Source: Lachnospiraceae bacterium UBA3273
GTDB lineage: Bacteria > Bacillota > Clostridia > Lachnospirales > Lachnospiraceae
Direction: 5' to 3'
NCBI GenBank assembly: GCA_002362385.1
Contig: DEUB01000071.1
Location: 1 to 41,706 of the forward strand
Length of the DNA: 41,706 nucleotides
Positions within the stretch are counted from its first letter, which is position 1. Every line of letters begins with the position of its first letter. The notes beneath the pieces are model-generated. The model saw only the letters and a program-made list of their open reading frames with translations, ran no database searches and had not been told where the DNA came from. Of the stretch, positions 1 to 9,200 are shown in pieces. Position numbers and translations under genes: made by a program.

Positions 1-59
1 TTGTGGTATGCGTGGGAAATGTCTGCCCACCCGGTCCATTTTAATATGCAAACGGGCAG

Positions 60-545
60 TTATCTTTTTTGTTTTTCCAATATCTCGTTTTTATGCTGCA
101 GATGAATGCCGATGTGGCCGATTCCAAGTATTATGACAGCTGCAAGCAGGAAAGCATTGCAGCCGTATATTCCAAGAAGAAAGAAGGCGATTACCGGAAG
201 GGTTGCACCAGCCACCGGCACGCCCAAAAAACTGCTGTAAAAATCCTTCATTTCGTGTTTGCTTTTGAAATATCTCATCCAATACGCCTCATAAAAAAGC
301 ATAAGCATGAATGAAAGCGCCAGCCATATGCCCCAGTAAGTCTTTCTGATATTAAAGTCCGAAAATATCAGCACAAGAACACATACAAGCGCTTCCCCGA
401 TCCTCTCAAGGATCAGAAGAAGCTTGTTTTCGTTCTTTGCATATTCATCATATCCTTCGGGTTTATATTTCGTCCAAATGATATTCGGTACAAAGAGCAT
501 GATCAGATATAACAAACCTACATATGAAAATCCAAAATGGAACAT
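60..545 (-). CDS. Small integral membrane protein of unknown function
   Basis: I do not recognise a family. The 161-residue product is strongly hydrophobic, with about four predicted membrane segments (roughly residues 5-20, 48-64, 70-88 and 110-147) and a charged Lys/Glu-rich C-terminal tail. The start is supported by a GGAGG ribosome site just upstream (minus strand). It lies 15 bases behind the unknown 141-residue gene and is probably the last gene of a three-gene unit headed by the TIGR04076-like gene. The membrane placement is well supported; no function can be given. Confidence 0.7.
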   Translation of the reverse strand: MFHFGFSYVGLLYLIMLFVPNIIWTKYKPEGYDEYAKNENKLLLILERIGEALVCVLVLIFSDFNIRKTYWGIWLALSFMLMLFYEAYWMRYFKSKHEMKDFYSSFLGVPVAGATLPVIAFFLLGIYGCNAFLLAAVIILGIGHIGIHLQHKNEILEKQKR

Positions 546-560
546 GATCCTTTCCTCCCG

Positions 561-986
561 TCACACATGCATCATCATCAGATGACGCTTTTTAAAGCAG
601 ATTTCCTGAATCAGATATTGTTCCGGATTTTCTTTTATTTCTTTCTGTTTCAAAAATTCATCCAAGGAATAGTCCTTTGTCTCATAAACTTCCTTCAGGT
701 TTCCTTTTTTATCCGGTTTCTGTATAAGGGCCGTGACCTTAATCCGGATACGCAGCTGGGAAAATGCCAGGCAGCACATGGAAGTCTCTTCCAGGCTGAT
801 AAGATGCTCCCCTATGGTCATGGCAGGATCCGTCTCTTTTAAGAAGATTCTGTAAACCGCATCCTTAAACCTTCCCGGCGTATTTTCGTCTTCTGCAAGC
901 TCCCCGTAGGAAAGCCTTGCTCCGATATAATAGCTGGAAAAATCCTGGATCACATATTTGTAGTCGTTTTCGTTTAGAGCTGTCAT
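561..986 (-). CDS. Hypothetical soluble protein
   Basis: A 141-residue protein of mixed alpha/beta composition with no signal peptide or membrane segment. I do not recognise the family. The C-terminal third is rich in Lys/Glu, followed by a run of methionines and a His near the end. Its ATG begins directly after the stop codon of the upstream TIGR04076-like gene, so the two are almost certainly co-transcribed and translationally coupled. The coupling suggests a related role, but none can be assigned from sequence. Confidence 0.7.
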   Translation of the reverse strand: MTALNENDYKYVIQDFSSYYIGARLSYGELAEDENTPGRFKDAVYRIFLKETDPAMTIGEHLISLEETSMCCLAFSQLRIRIKVTALIQKPDKKGNLKEVYETKDYSLDEFLKQKEIKENPEQYLIQEICFKKRHLMMMHV

Positions 987-1589
987 TTAATCAATCCTCA
1001 CTATCTGATATTCGCCAAGTCTTTGCACAGTATCCCTGATCACATCGTCCCCAATATCCTTATCGAGAAAAAGTTCTATGTATTCCTTTTCCCCTTCCTC
1101 TTTCCTGAATATCACATCCTTTACTTCCTCTATGTCCTCCAGGGCTTTCCTGATCTTAGCCCGGCAGGCGTCGCAGCCTATGCCTTCCACATATACTGCC
1201 TTATAGTCTAAACGTTCAATTTTAAAAATAACAGGTCTTGTCCCGTCGGAACAGCAGGCAATCATGATGCGCTCATCATTCATCCAACCGCGCATGATAG
1301 AGCCGCCCTGCAGCCCGGTATAGATGTATCTGCTGATGGCGTCCCACGCTTCCGAACAATGGGGGAACGCATCTTTGCCAGCCACGGAAGCCGTATTGTT
1401 AACGTCATTCTTTAAAGTTCGAAGCCCCATATGCCAGAAATCGTCTGCCTTTCCATAGCGTTCAAACAAAAATTCATCGCCCACATGATAACAGGGACAC
1501 GCCCCTGCGTCAGGGTCTGCACAAAACTCCGCCTGCAGATCGGAATATAATTTTTTATCTATAACGGTTACTTTTACTTTATGCTGCAT
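987..1589 (-). CDS. TIGR04076 family protein with C-terminal HMA-like metal-binding domain
   Basis: Residues 1 to about 126 match the TIGR04076 pattern: a Val/Lys beta-strand start, a CPC pair at 31-33, a central Gly-rich segment (TGLQGGSIMRGW), and CCSDGTRPVIFKIER near the end. Residues about 131-200 form an extra domain with GIGCDACRAKI (Cys139, Cys142), which resembles the CxxC metal-binding loop of heavy-metal-associated (HMA) domains. TIGR04076 proteins have no established function. The start has an AGGAGGAG ribosome site. It heads a small operon with the two following genes. The HMA assignment is by motif and position only; a redox CxxC is an alternative. Confidence 0.65.
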   Translation of the reverse strand: MQHKVKVTVIDKKLYSDLQAEFCADPDAGACPCYHVGDEFLFERYGKADDFWHMGLRTLKNDVNNTASVAGKDAFPHCSEAWDAISRYIYTGLQGGSIMRGWMNDERIMIACCSDGTRPVIFKIERLDYKAVYVEGIGCDACRAKIRKALEDIEEVKDVIFRKEEGEKEYIELFLDKDIGDDVIRDTVQRLGEYQIVRID

Positions 1590-1639
1590 GAAACGCTCCT
1601 CCTGTCCTGTTATTATAAAGGCATTATACAGAAAGAAGG

Positions 1640-1680
1640 ACTAAAAAGCAAATACGGCCGCCTTTTTCGCAGCCGTATCA
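1640..1680 (-). terminator. Rho-independent terminator of the DUF6033 gene
   Basis: On the minus strand a perfect 7-bp stem (ATACGGC at 1672-1678 pairing with GCCGTAT at 1652-1658) is followed by TTTGCTTTTT. It lies just beyond the DUF6033 stop codon and before the TIGR04076 gene. Confidence 0.7.
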
Positions 1681-1706
1681 TATGCAAGGATCTTTTTTCT
1701 TATTTT

Positions 1707-2390
1707 CTATATCGAAAAATCAAATTTATCTCCTTCAGCCTTTTCCGTTTCCTTGACTTTACTCCAGTCAACCTCATTGATCTTCTTGATCAGTTCGTCC
1801 ATGGTGGATGCCGTAACGGTGGTTTTCTTTGCAGCGGCTTTCTTTTCTCCGGCATGCTTTTCCAGGGATTTCTCTATCATAGCCTTCTGCTGCTCTCCTG
1901 CTTTCTCAAGTTCGGCGAAAAAGTCCACTGTACCGTCCTTATTGAAAGCAATTCCCATTCTGGTAATGATGCTGTCGCCAGAACCTTTGCCGCCTGTGGA
2001 TTCAAAGCCAAACTGCTTATTGATCTGTTCAGACATGCGTACCGCACCCTGTACCCGGTCCATATATTCCTTCTCATACTTTTCATCAGAAGCCATTTTC
2101 TCAAGTTCTTCTGTGGAAAAGAGAACGGAAAATTCTTTCGTTCCTCTGGAAAGAAGCTCTTTCGCTTCCTCTCCCCTGTCATAGTCAGCCACCATAAAAT
2201 CCATATTGTCGTAGGTTTTCCGCAGCTTTTCCAAAAGCTCCTGGGCTTTTTTAGAAAGTTTGGGCTGGCTTACCTTATTGGTTTTTCCTGTTGTTTCCGT
2301 CTTTTTTGCACTTTTGCTTTTCTGCTGTTTTTGCGCCGCCTGGCTGCCGTAATAACCGGAAACCCCATAGCTGTTCTCAATCTTACTCAT
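1707..2390 (-). CDS. DUF6033 family protein
   Basis: The protein is 227 residues from the chosen start. It has a low-complexity Ser/Gly/Gln/Lys N-terminus, then the segment LSKKAQELLEKL and a middle region with NMDFMVADYD and SRGTKEFSVLFS, and ends in KFDFSI. I recognise this layout as the DUF6033 family, common in Lachnospiraceae; its function is unknown. There is no signal peptide. An earlier in-frame ATG at 2414 exists, but the GGAGG site lies after it and is correctly spaced only for the ATG at 2390. The gene has its own terminator, and the upstream gap contains a possible TAAAAT -10, so it may be monocistronic. Confidence 0.75.
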   Translation of the reverse strand: MSKIENSYGVSGYYGSQAAQKQQKSKSAKKTETTGKTNKVSQPKLSKKAQELLEKLRKTYDNMDFMVADYDRGEEAKELLSRGTKEFSVLFSTEELEKMASDEKYEKEYMDRVQGAVRMSEQINKQFGFESTGGKGSGDSIITRMGIAFNKDGTVDFFAELEKAGEQQKAMIEKSLEKHAGEKKAAAKKTTVTASTMDELIKKINEVDWSKVKETEKAEGDKFDFSI

Positions 2391-2499
2391 ATTCATTCCT
2401 CCGTGAATTGTCATACTGTGAAATCCGTTTCCTAAGGCTTAAGGCCTTTTCTATTTTATCGGCATTTTTGTCCTGATTCCTTAGACTTCCGCTCCCCTG

Positions 2500-3540
2500 T
2501 TAAAACAATTCCGGGGCCATAAAGACGACTACTAACTCACATATTCTGCCGTCCTCATCCATGCCCCAGTAAGGAGAATAATAACCGTCTCCTAATCCGC
2601 TAGCAAACATGGCAATCTGCGTACCGTCTTCGGGGTTTTCCCATAGGAGGAAATCTCCCTCCGGACGCTGATATTCCGGGTTTTGTTGATAGCTTTCCGC
2701 AAAGAGCCGGCAGAAATAATCATCATATAAATTCCCTTCCGGATTTTGTCCGTACCATTTATCTATAAACTGCCAATAACTCTCGGCTGCCTTTTCATCA
2801 CAAAAACAAACCAGCCCTGCATCAACGGGAATCCCTGCAAACGTTTTCTCCCATTTCCCGTCTTTTTTCCTGAAAGCCTCGGCAGGTTCATACTTTACTG
2901 CGGCTTTGGAAGTAATTTTCATTTTTGCTCCCACAATCCGGCGTCCTGCAACAAGAGAATCCATAACAGCCAGAATAACCGGATAGTTTCCCGATGAAAT
3001 CTGCGGCTCTAAAACAGTGGTGTGTTGAGGGCTTTGAAGACAGCACAAGGGATCTGCGGCAATCACTCTCCCCGTGGGAAATCCGCAATTTCCCATGGTA
3101 AAATGCCGGATTTTACCGTTTGTCTCAAAAATTTCTTTTACCAGTTCCGTCTCCAGAACGGTCCTGCTTATAAATTTCAGGTTCTGCTCAAAGGCAAGCT
3201 GTAAGGGAGATTTTACCCTTTCCCTGATTTCATCTCCTGTTCTGGTATCCACAAAATATTTTCCCGTGGCATCCTCTACAAATTCCAAATCTGTCCCCAC
3301 AGGCATCTCGTACACGTTTAAAACCGCCGGCTCTATATTAATCAGCGTATTAATATCACATATCGCATGATTGGCGCTCTGGTCAATATATTCCTGGGTA
3401 TCATCCCTGCCCATTGCACGCCAACCATTATCAACCTCATTAACCGGAGCCTCTCTGAAAAGCCACTTTAACGGAGTCTTTCCCTGCAGAATTGACTGCG
3501 TCACAATACAGCCGCCTCCGTTTGATATATACTGCTTCAT
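2500..3540 (-). CDS. Two-domain protein: DUF2185 (Imm33-like) plus DUF4241
   Basis: Residues 1 to about 100 resemble the DUF2185/Imm33 family: a start around CIVTQSIL, then WLFREAP, a DNGWR segment, EEYI-like and ICDINTLINIEP motifs. Residues about 105-346 resemble DUF4241, whose hallmark is the C-terminal SGLGDGYYSPYWGMD followed by a hydrophobic strand. Imm33 members are linked to polymorphic toxin immunity; DUF4241 has no known activity. No toxin gene is adjacent, so an immunity role is only a possibility. The ATG follows the stop of the upstream acetyltransferase gene by one base, implying coupled translation. Confidence 0.65.
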   Translation of the reverse strand: MKQYISNGGGCIVTQSILQGKTPLKWLFREAPVNEVDNGWRAMGRDDTQEYIDQSANHAICDINTLINIEPAVLNVYEMPVGTDLEFVEDATGKYFVDTRTGDEIRERVKSPLQLAFEQNLKFISRTVLETELVKEIFETNGKIRHFTMGNCGFPTGRVIAADPLCCLQSPQHTTVLEPQISSGNYPVILAVMDSLVAGRRIVGAKMKITSKAAVKYEPAEAFRKKDGKWEKTFAGIPVDAGLVCFCDEKAAESYWQFIDKWYGQNPEGNLYDDYFCRLFAESYQQNPEYQRPEGDFLLWENPEDGTQIAMFASGLGDGYYSPYWGMDEDGRICELVVVFMAPELF

Positions 3541-3541
3541 T

Positions 3542-4054
3542 TTACTGCTCTCCTTTTATCAACGAATACATTTTCATATCGATTACCCTGCCGTTTTTAA
3601 CTGCATTGCTCCTTAAAAGCCCTTCAAAAACAAAGCCCGCCTTTTCCAATACCCGGCAGGAAGCCGTATTATGGGAAAAAGGCTCTGCAAATATCCTGAT
3701 AATGTCAGTATTCGAAAACACATAATCACAAGCCTGTTTTACTGCGCCGGTTCCCATGCCCTTTCCCCAATAAGGCTCTCCGATATAATAACCCATTTCC
3801 GCCGTTCTGAAATGAATGTTATCACATCTGAAAATGCCGATGCTACCGACGACCCTGCCGTCAGCGGTAATGGCAAAGGCAAATGTTTTGTCTTTGTCAG
3901 CCGAAAGCATAGATGATATGTATTCCTCTGCGTCCTTACGGGTGTAGGGATAAGGCAGGCCGTCACGCAGATTGTCTAAAATCTTCGGATTGTTCAAAAG
4001 CTCCGCCAGTTCTTTGGCGTCTTCTATTTTCCATTTCCTTAGGATACATTCCAT
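3542..4054 (-). CDS. GNAT family N-acetyltransferase (RimJ/RimL type)
   Basis: A 170-residue acetyl-CoA-dependent acetyltransferase. It opens with CILRKWKIEDAKELAELLN, typical of the RimJ/RimL subgroup. It has a GSIGIFR strand, then GYYIGEPYWGKGMGTGAVK, which is the Gly-rich acetyl-CoA pyrophosphate loop, then FAEPFSHNTASCRVLEKAGF, the conserved C-terminal motif. The substrate (protein N-terminus or small amine) cannot be deduced. I chose the ATG at 4054, because GGGAG sits eight bases upstream; an ATG at 4069 is also in frame. It sits between the sigma-like gene and the DUF2185-DUF4241 gene on the same strand. Confidence 0.85.
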   Translation of the reverse strand: MECILRKWKIEDAKELAELLNNPKILDNLRDGLPYPYTRKDAEEYISSMLSADKDKTFAFAITADGRVVGSIGIFRCDNIHFRTAEMGYYIGEPYWGKGMGTGAVKQACDYVFSNTDIIRIFAEPFSHNTASCRVLEKAGFVFEGLLRSNAVKNGRVIDMKMYSLIKGEQ

Positions 4055-4094
4055 GGTCCTTTCTCCCATCTGCCCGCTCTCAAATGTTTTTTCT

Positions 4095-4850
4095 CTATTT
4101 TATCTCAATGGTATCGATCTGTTCCCCGCTGAGCCTGTAAGCCTCTTCGATCTCTCCTACCGTTAAATCTGTCTCCGCCGCCAGTTCTTCCGGGGTAACT
4201 TTTCTTCGCAGATCTTTGTATAATTCCTCCGCCGCCAGCGCCACCCTGTTTACCTGCCCTAAGATTTTTTCATCAATTTCCTTTAAATCTCCTTCAGCGG
4301 ATACCAGCACTTCCATGGCGTCCATAATCATTCCTGCAAAAAAGCCTTCCGCATCCTCCGGCTTTTCCACACAGCTTACCATAGATACCGCGCTCATAAG
4401 AGCCACATTTCCTTCCCCGATCAGATCCTCCATTAAAACGCCCTGTCCCGCATAGAGCTTTGCGATTTCCACTACCTTGGGCAGAAATACGGTAAGCAAC
4501 TTGTCCGCAGCCTCTTTGTCATCCTCCATGGCAGACAGGATCAGAGCCGTCTTTTCTTCTTCAGATACAGGGGACAAGCCGTCCAGTTCTTCCATAAACA
4601 TGGCAAAAAAGTCTCTGTCCTCGGGATTCAACGCCTCCTCATTATTCCACTCCTCTTCCAAGTCAAGAGTCTCTCCTACGGAGATTTTATTCTGCATTAA
4701 ATAATCATAAATAAAGGAAAGCTTGTTTTTGTCGATTCCCGAAGCCGGAAACGCCTCGTTTACCTGCTCTTTTGACAAACGATTGCCCTGTTTTTTCCCT
4801 AGGCGTAATAGCTCTGCCAGTTCTTTTCTGAAAATCTCTTCCTGTCCCAT
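4095..4850 (-). CDS. Sigma-A-like protein lacking promoter-recognition regions
   Basis: The 251-residue product resembles primary sigma factors in order. Residues about 10-60 look like region 1.1 (LLRLGKKQGNRLSKEQVNEA). Residues about 115-155 look like region 2.1-2.2, the core-RNA-polymerase-binding helix (VVEIAKLYAGQGVLMEDLIG). Residues about 195-245 look like region 3.0 (EELYKDLRRKVTPEELAAET). Between them, the aromatic and basic residues of regions 2.3-2.4 are replaced by an acidic stretch, and region 4 is absent: the protein stops soon after region 3. It could bind core polymerase without recognising promoters; that is inference. An AGGAG site supports the ATG at 4850. It probably shares a transcript with the GNAT gene. 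Confidence 0.7.
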   Translation of the reverse strand: MGQEEIFRKELAELLRLGKKQGNRLSKEQVNEAFPASGIDKNKLSFIYDYLMQNKISVGETLDLEEEWNNEEALNPEDRDFFAMFMEELDGLSPVSEEEKTALILSAMEDDKEAADKLLTVFLPKVVEIAKLYAGQGVLMEDLIGEGNVALMSAVSMVSCVEKPEDAEGFFAGMIMDAMEVLVSAEGDLKEIDEKILGQVNRVALAAEELYKDLRRKVTPEELAAETDLTVGEIEEAYRLSGEQIDTIEIK

Positions 4851-4950
4851 TATTTCTCCTGTCCACAATCCTCTTTGTTTCCCAATTTATATCCCGCCCT
4901 TATATTATGTTTACATAAGGTCATTTACATAATTATCCAATTTATCCGAT

Positions 4951-5022
4951 CTTACCGTATAATCATCAATTTATCTTACTGTATAATCATCAACTCATCT
5001 TACTATATGGTTTACATAACAT
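4951..5022. repeat. Three tandem 24-base direct repeats
   Basis: Units at 4951-4974, 4975-4998 and 4999-5022 all start CTTAC. The first two share CTTAC-GTATAATCATCAA and differ at few positions; the third is diverged after CTTACTATAT. They lie between the rhomboid-like gene and the sigma-like gene, about 100 bases upstream of the latter, in a very AT-rich 230-base gap. Confidence 0.7.
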
Positions 5023-5082
5023 CACAATTATACGCTTCCGTAACAACTGTTTTTTCTTAATCCCATAACATCTACTGTCCCT

Positions 5083-5994
5083 TTACTGCCCCTTCTTTAC
5101 ATGGGCATGGGTATAAATATGCTTTGAACAATATTCGTAATTTCCCTCGCATTTAGAACAGAACCTAAACTGCTCATCCGGATCGGTTTCTTCCGTCCTG
5201 CCGCAGATGGCACATTTATGCCTTGTCAGCTTTTTCATTTTAACCACATGCCTTTGAAAATCCTTCTGCCGCTTCATCTGGGAAGGGGTCCTGAAATTCT
5301 TCCGGGTAATGATAAAGAATACCAGTACATTCAAAAGTGAGAATCCGATCACTACGGAGGTCGCAATCCCCATGAGGATGCCGCTGTAGCGGAAGGTCTG
5401 CATGATCTGGTAGATCATCATGAGCACATAGATGCCGCCTAAGATCTTGGTCTTAATGGGAATGACAAACATAAACAGCATCTGTATATCCGGAAACGTA
5501 ATGGCAAACGCCAGAAAAATAGACATACTGACATAGTAAGTGCTGAACATATAGGACGCCATTGCCGACAGGCTTTCTAAGGGAACGCTGCCCCAGATAT
5601 TTCCGCCCATGATCGCAAGAATAAGATATAATACGAAAGCGCCGATCAGCGTAAAGATAAATCCCGAAAACATAAATACATTATAACGGAATGTCCCCCA
5701 TGTATTTTCCAGCATATTGCCGATCCTGTAATAGCAGTACAGCGTTATCAGGATAAAGATGCTTGGCGATCCCGGCGGTATCAAAAGCCATGACACGATC
5801 CTCCAGATCTGCCCATGAAGGATGGCCGCCACATCCAACGTCATATAGGATAAAACCCCTGCCGCTATGGTCCCGCCGAATTCAGCCGAAATTTCAAGGG
5901 CGTACCCGATGGCATAACCGATGATCAGGTATCTGGTCAGGTTGGGAATCGCATATTTTCCGTATTTATTTTCCATTTTATAAAACCACAACAT
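5083..5994 (-). CDS. Rhomboid-like membrane protein (probably inactive) with C-terminal zinc-finger-like tail
   Basis: The 303-residue protein has about six membrane segments between residues 20 and 230. HGQIWRIVSWLLIPP (60-74) and LENTWGTFRYNVFMFSG (95-111) match the first loop and second helix of rhomboid proteases. The catalytic GxSG serine motif and the histidine of the last helix are not visible, so proteolysis is unlikely. The tail (residues 258-295) has Cys261-x2-Cys264 and Cys279-x2-Cys282 plus Cys289 and His292, suggesting zinc binding in the cytosol. The start at 5994 follows an AGAGGTG site; the upstream ATG at 6024 has none. It is transcribed divergently from the dehydratase activator gene. 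Confidence 0.75.
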   Translation of the reverse strand: MLWFYKMENKYGKYAIPNLTRYLIIGYAIGYALEISAEFGGTIAAGVLSYMTLDVAAILHGQIWRIVSWLLIPPGSPSIFILITLYCYYRIGNMLENTWGTFRYNVFMFSGFIFTLIGAFVLYLILAIMGGNIWGSVPLESLSAMASYMFSTYYVSMSIFLAFAITFPDIQMLFMFVIPIKTKILGGIYVLMMIYQIMQTFRYSGILMGIATSVVIGFSLLNVLVFFIITRKNFRTPSQMKRQKDFQRHVVKMKKLTRHKCAICGRTEETDPDEQFRFCSKCEGNYEYCSKHIYTHAHVKKGQ

Positions 5995-6047
5995 TCCTGT
6001 TACACCTCTGTTAATCTCTATCATATTTTAGTTTATATACCCATAGT

Positions 6048-6076
6048 ATTTTATCATGTGGACTTGCCAGTGTAAA
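6048..6076 (-). promoter_or_regulatory. Sigma-A promoter for the rhomboid-like gene
   Basis: On the minus strand TTTACA (6071-6076) and TAAAAT (6048-6053) are separated by 17 bases, pointing at the rhomboid-like gene. Confidence 0.65.
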
Positions 6077-6138
6077 CAAAAGGCAGAAAAATTCATTTTT
6101 CTTTCATAAAGTTACCAAATTCTTAACACCTGAAATAA

Positions 6139-6167
6139 TTGCATTTTTAAAAGCCTTGTCATATAAT
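6139..6167 (+). promoter_or_regulatory. Sigma-A promoter for the dehydratase activator gene
   Basis: TTGCAT (6139-6144), a 17-base spacer and a perfect TATAAT (6162-6167) lie 43 bases upstream of the start codon. Together with the minus-strand promoter this forms a compact divergent control region. Confidence 0.75.
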
Positions 6168-6210
6168 GTAGTCTGGTGTAGAAAAAGCAAGTTAGAAGGA
6201 GCGAACCAAA

Positions 6211-9200
6211 ATGAGAAAGCAAGGATACGCATTAGGAATCGATATCGGTTCCACTACGGTAAAAATTGCGATCTTAGATAATGAACATACAATTTTATTT
6301 TCTGATTATAAAAGACATTTTGCAAATATTCAGGAAACCCTTTCCGATCTGTTAAAGGAAGCGGTTACGGAGCTGGGCGACCTTTCGGTAAATCCCATGA
6401 TTACCGGTTCCGGCGGACTGACCCTTGCAAACCATCTGGGAGTGCCTTTTGTGCAGGAGGTTATTGCCGTTTCCAGCGCATTGACCGACTATGCGCCTCA
6501 GACGGACGTGGCCATCGAGCTCGGAGGCGAGGACGCCAAGATCATCTATTTTGAAGGCGGCAACGTGGAACAGCGTATGAACGGTATCTGTGCCGGCGGC
6601 ACGGGTTCCTTTATCGACCAGATGGCCTCCTTACTGCAGACGGATGCTTCCGGTTTAAATGAATATGCCAAAAACTATCAGTCTCTTTATACCATAGCCG
6701 CCCGCTGCGGCGTATTTGCCAAAACGGATATCCAGCCCTTGATCAACGAAGGGGCAACCAAGGAGGATCTTGCCGCTTCCATTTTCCAGGCAGTGGTAAA
6801 CCAGACCATTTCCGGTCTTGCATGCGGCAAACCCATCAGGGGGCACGTTGCCTTTTTAGGCGGCCCTCTCCACTTTTTATCGGAATTAAAGGCGGCCTTT
6901 ATCCGCACATTAAAATTAGATGATACCCATATCATCGCCCCCGAACATTCCCATTTGTTTGCGGCGGTAGGCTCTGCCTTAAATGCAAAGGAAGATGTTT
7001 CCTTTAACCTTATGGAAATGGCGGATAAATTGTCAAACGGCATCCGAATGGAATTTGAAGTGGAGCGCCTAGAGCCTCTCTTTGCTTCGGATGAGGAATA
7101 TGAAGCCTTTACCGCCCGCCATAATAACAGCAAAGTTACCACCGGAAATCTGGAAGAATATGAAGGAAATTGCTATCTGGGAATCGACGCCGGCTCCACC
7201 ACTACAAAGGTGGCTTTAATCGGCGAAGACGGCAGGCTCCTTTATTCCTTTTATAGCAACAACAACGGAAGTCCCTTAAAAACGGCGATTTCCGCTATTT
7301 GTGATATTTATGAAAAACTGCCCGAAGGCGCTAAGATCGTGCACTCCTGCTCCACCGGATACGGCGAAGCCCTGATGAAAGCCGCCTTCCTTTTGGACGA
7401 AGGGGAAGTGGAAACCGTCGCCCATTACTATGCGGCAGCCTTTTTCTCCCCCGATGTGGACTGTATTTTGGACATCGGCGGCCAGGATATGAAATGCATC
7501 AAGATCAAGAACCAGACCGTAGACAGCGTACAGCTAAACGAAGCCTGCTCTTCGGGCTGCGGTTCCTTTATTGAAACCTTCGCCCAGTCCTTAAATTACA
7601 GCGTACAGGATTTTGCAAAGGAAGCCCTGTTTGCGGCCCACCCCATTGACCTGGGCACCCGCTGTACCGTATTTATGAACTCCAAGGTAAAACAGGCACA
7701 GAAGGAAGGGGCGTCCGTTGCGGACATTTCCGCCGGTCTCGCCTACTCCGTCATTAAAAATGCATTATTTAAGGTAATCAAGGTTTCCGACGCCTCGGAG
7801 CTTGGCAAAAAGATCGTGGTACAGGGCGGAACCTTCTACAACGACGCCGTACTGCGCAGCTTCGAAAAAATCGCGGACTGTGAGGCGGTCCGTCCCGATA
7901 TTGCAGGTATCATGGGGGCCTTCGGCGCTGCCCTGATCGCAAAGGAACGCTGCCGCGAAAAGCTTCAGAAACAATGTAATAGCTGTGAAGAGACCGCTAT
8001 TACCACCATGTTATCCATCGATAAGATCAGATCGCTGGAATTTACCACACGCATGGCAAAATGCAGGGGCTGTACCAACAACTGCCGCCTTACCATCAAC
8101 CAGTTTTCCGGCGGACGACAGTATATTTCCGGCAACCGCTGCGAACGGGGCATCGGCAAGGAGAAAAACGCCAACCATCTGCCCAATCTGTTTGAATACA
8201 AACATGAACGGATCTTCGGTTATGAGCCTCTGCCCATAGACCAGGCCAAAAGAGGACAGGTAGGTATTCCCAGGGTTTTAAATATGTACGAAAACTATCC
8301 TTTCTGGTTTACCTTTTTTACGGAATTAAAATACCAGGTAGTACTCTCTCCCGTTTCCACCCATAAGATTTATGAGCTGGGCATCGAATCCATTCCCAGC
8401 GAATCCGAGTGCTACCCTGCCAAGCTTGCCCACGGCCACGTTTCCTGGCTCATAAAACAGGGGGTAAACTTTATTTTCTACCCCGCCCTGTTTTATGAAA
8501 GGGATGAGGTAGAAGGCGCTAACAACCATTACAACTGCCCCATCGTTACTTCTTATTCGGAGAACATCAAAAATAATGTGGAAGAGATCGGACGGGGAGA
8601 CATCCGTTTTCAGAATCCCTTCTTAAATTTCCGGGACGTAAAGACCATAGGGGATGTTTTAGTAAAGGAATTTCCCGATATTCCCGCCGCAGAAGTGCGT
8701 GAAGCCATAAAGAAGGCATGGGACGAACTGGAATGCGCAAGGAACGATATGCGCAGAAAAGGGGAAGAAACCTTAAAATATCTGGAAGAAACAGGCAGGC
8801 GGGGAATTGTCCTTGCCGGCCGTCCTTACCATATCGATCCCGAGATCAACCACGGTATTCCCGAATTGATCAATTCCTACGATATTGCAGTTTTGACAGA
8901 GGACAGCGTTTCCCATTTAGGAAAGCCCGAACGTCCTTTGATCGTATCGGACCAGTGGATGTACCATTCCAGGCTTTACGCTGCCGCCGCTTTTGTGCGC
9001 ACCACGGATAATCTGGACCTGATCCAGTTAAACTCCTTCGGCTGCGGCCTGGATGCCGTTACAACGGATCAGGTAAACGATATCCTTTCCGGTTCGAATA
9101 AGATCTATACCTGTTTAAAGATCGATGAGGTCAACAATCTGGGAGCCGCCCGTATCCGCGTCCGTTCCCTGATCGCTGCCCTCAGGGTAAAGGAACAGAA

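Noticed and set aside
1..59. Partial gene at the left edge
   Set aside because: Only 59 bases remain; CTGCCC/GGGCAG pairing suggests a loose hairpin, but no frame or terminator can be supported.
1581..2435. 284-residue plus-strand open frame opposite the DUF6033 gene
   Set aside because: Its product is a Phe/Leu/Ser-rich antisense translation of a Lys/Glu-rich gene; the minus-strand DUF6033 gene has a ribosome site and family match.
4951..5022. CRISPR array
   Set aside because: The units adjoin directly without spacers and only three exist; no cas gene is near.
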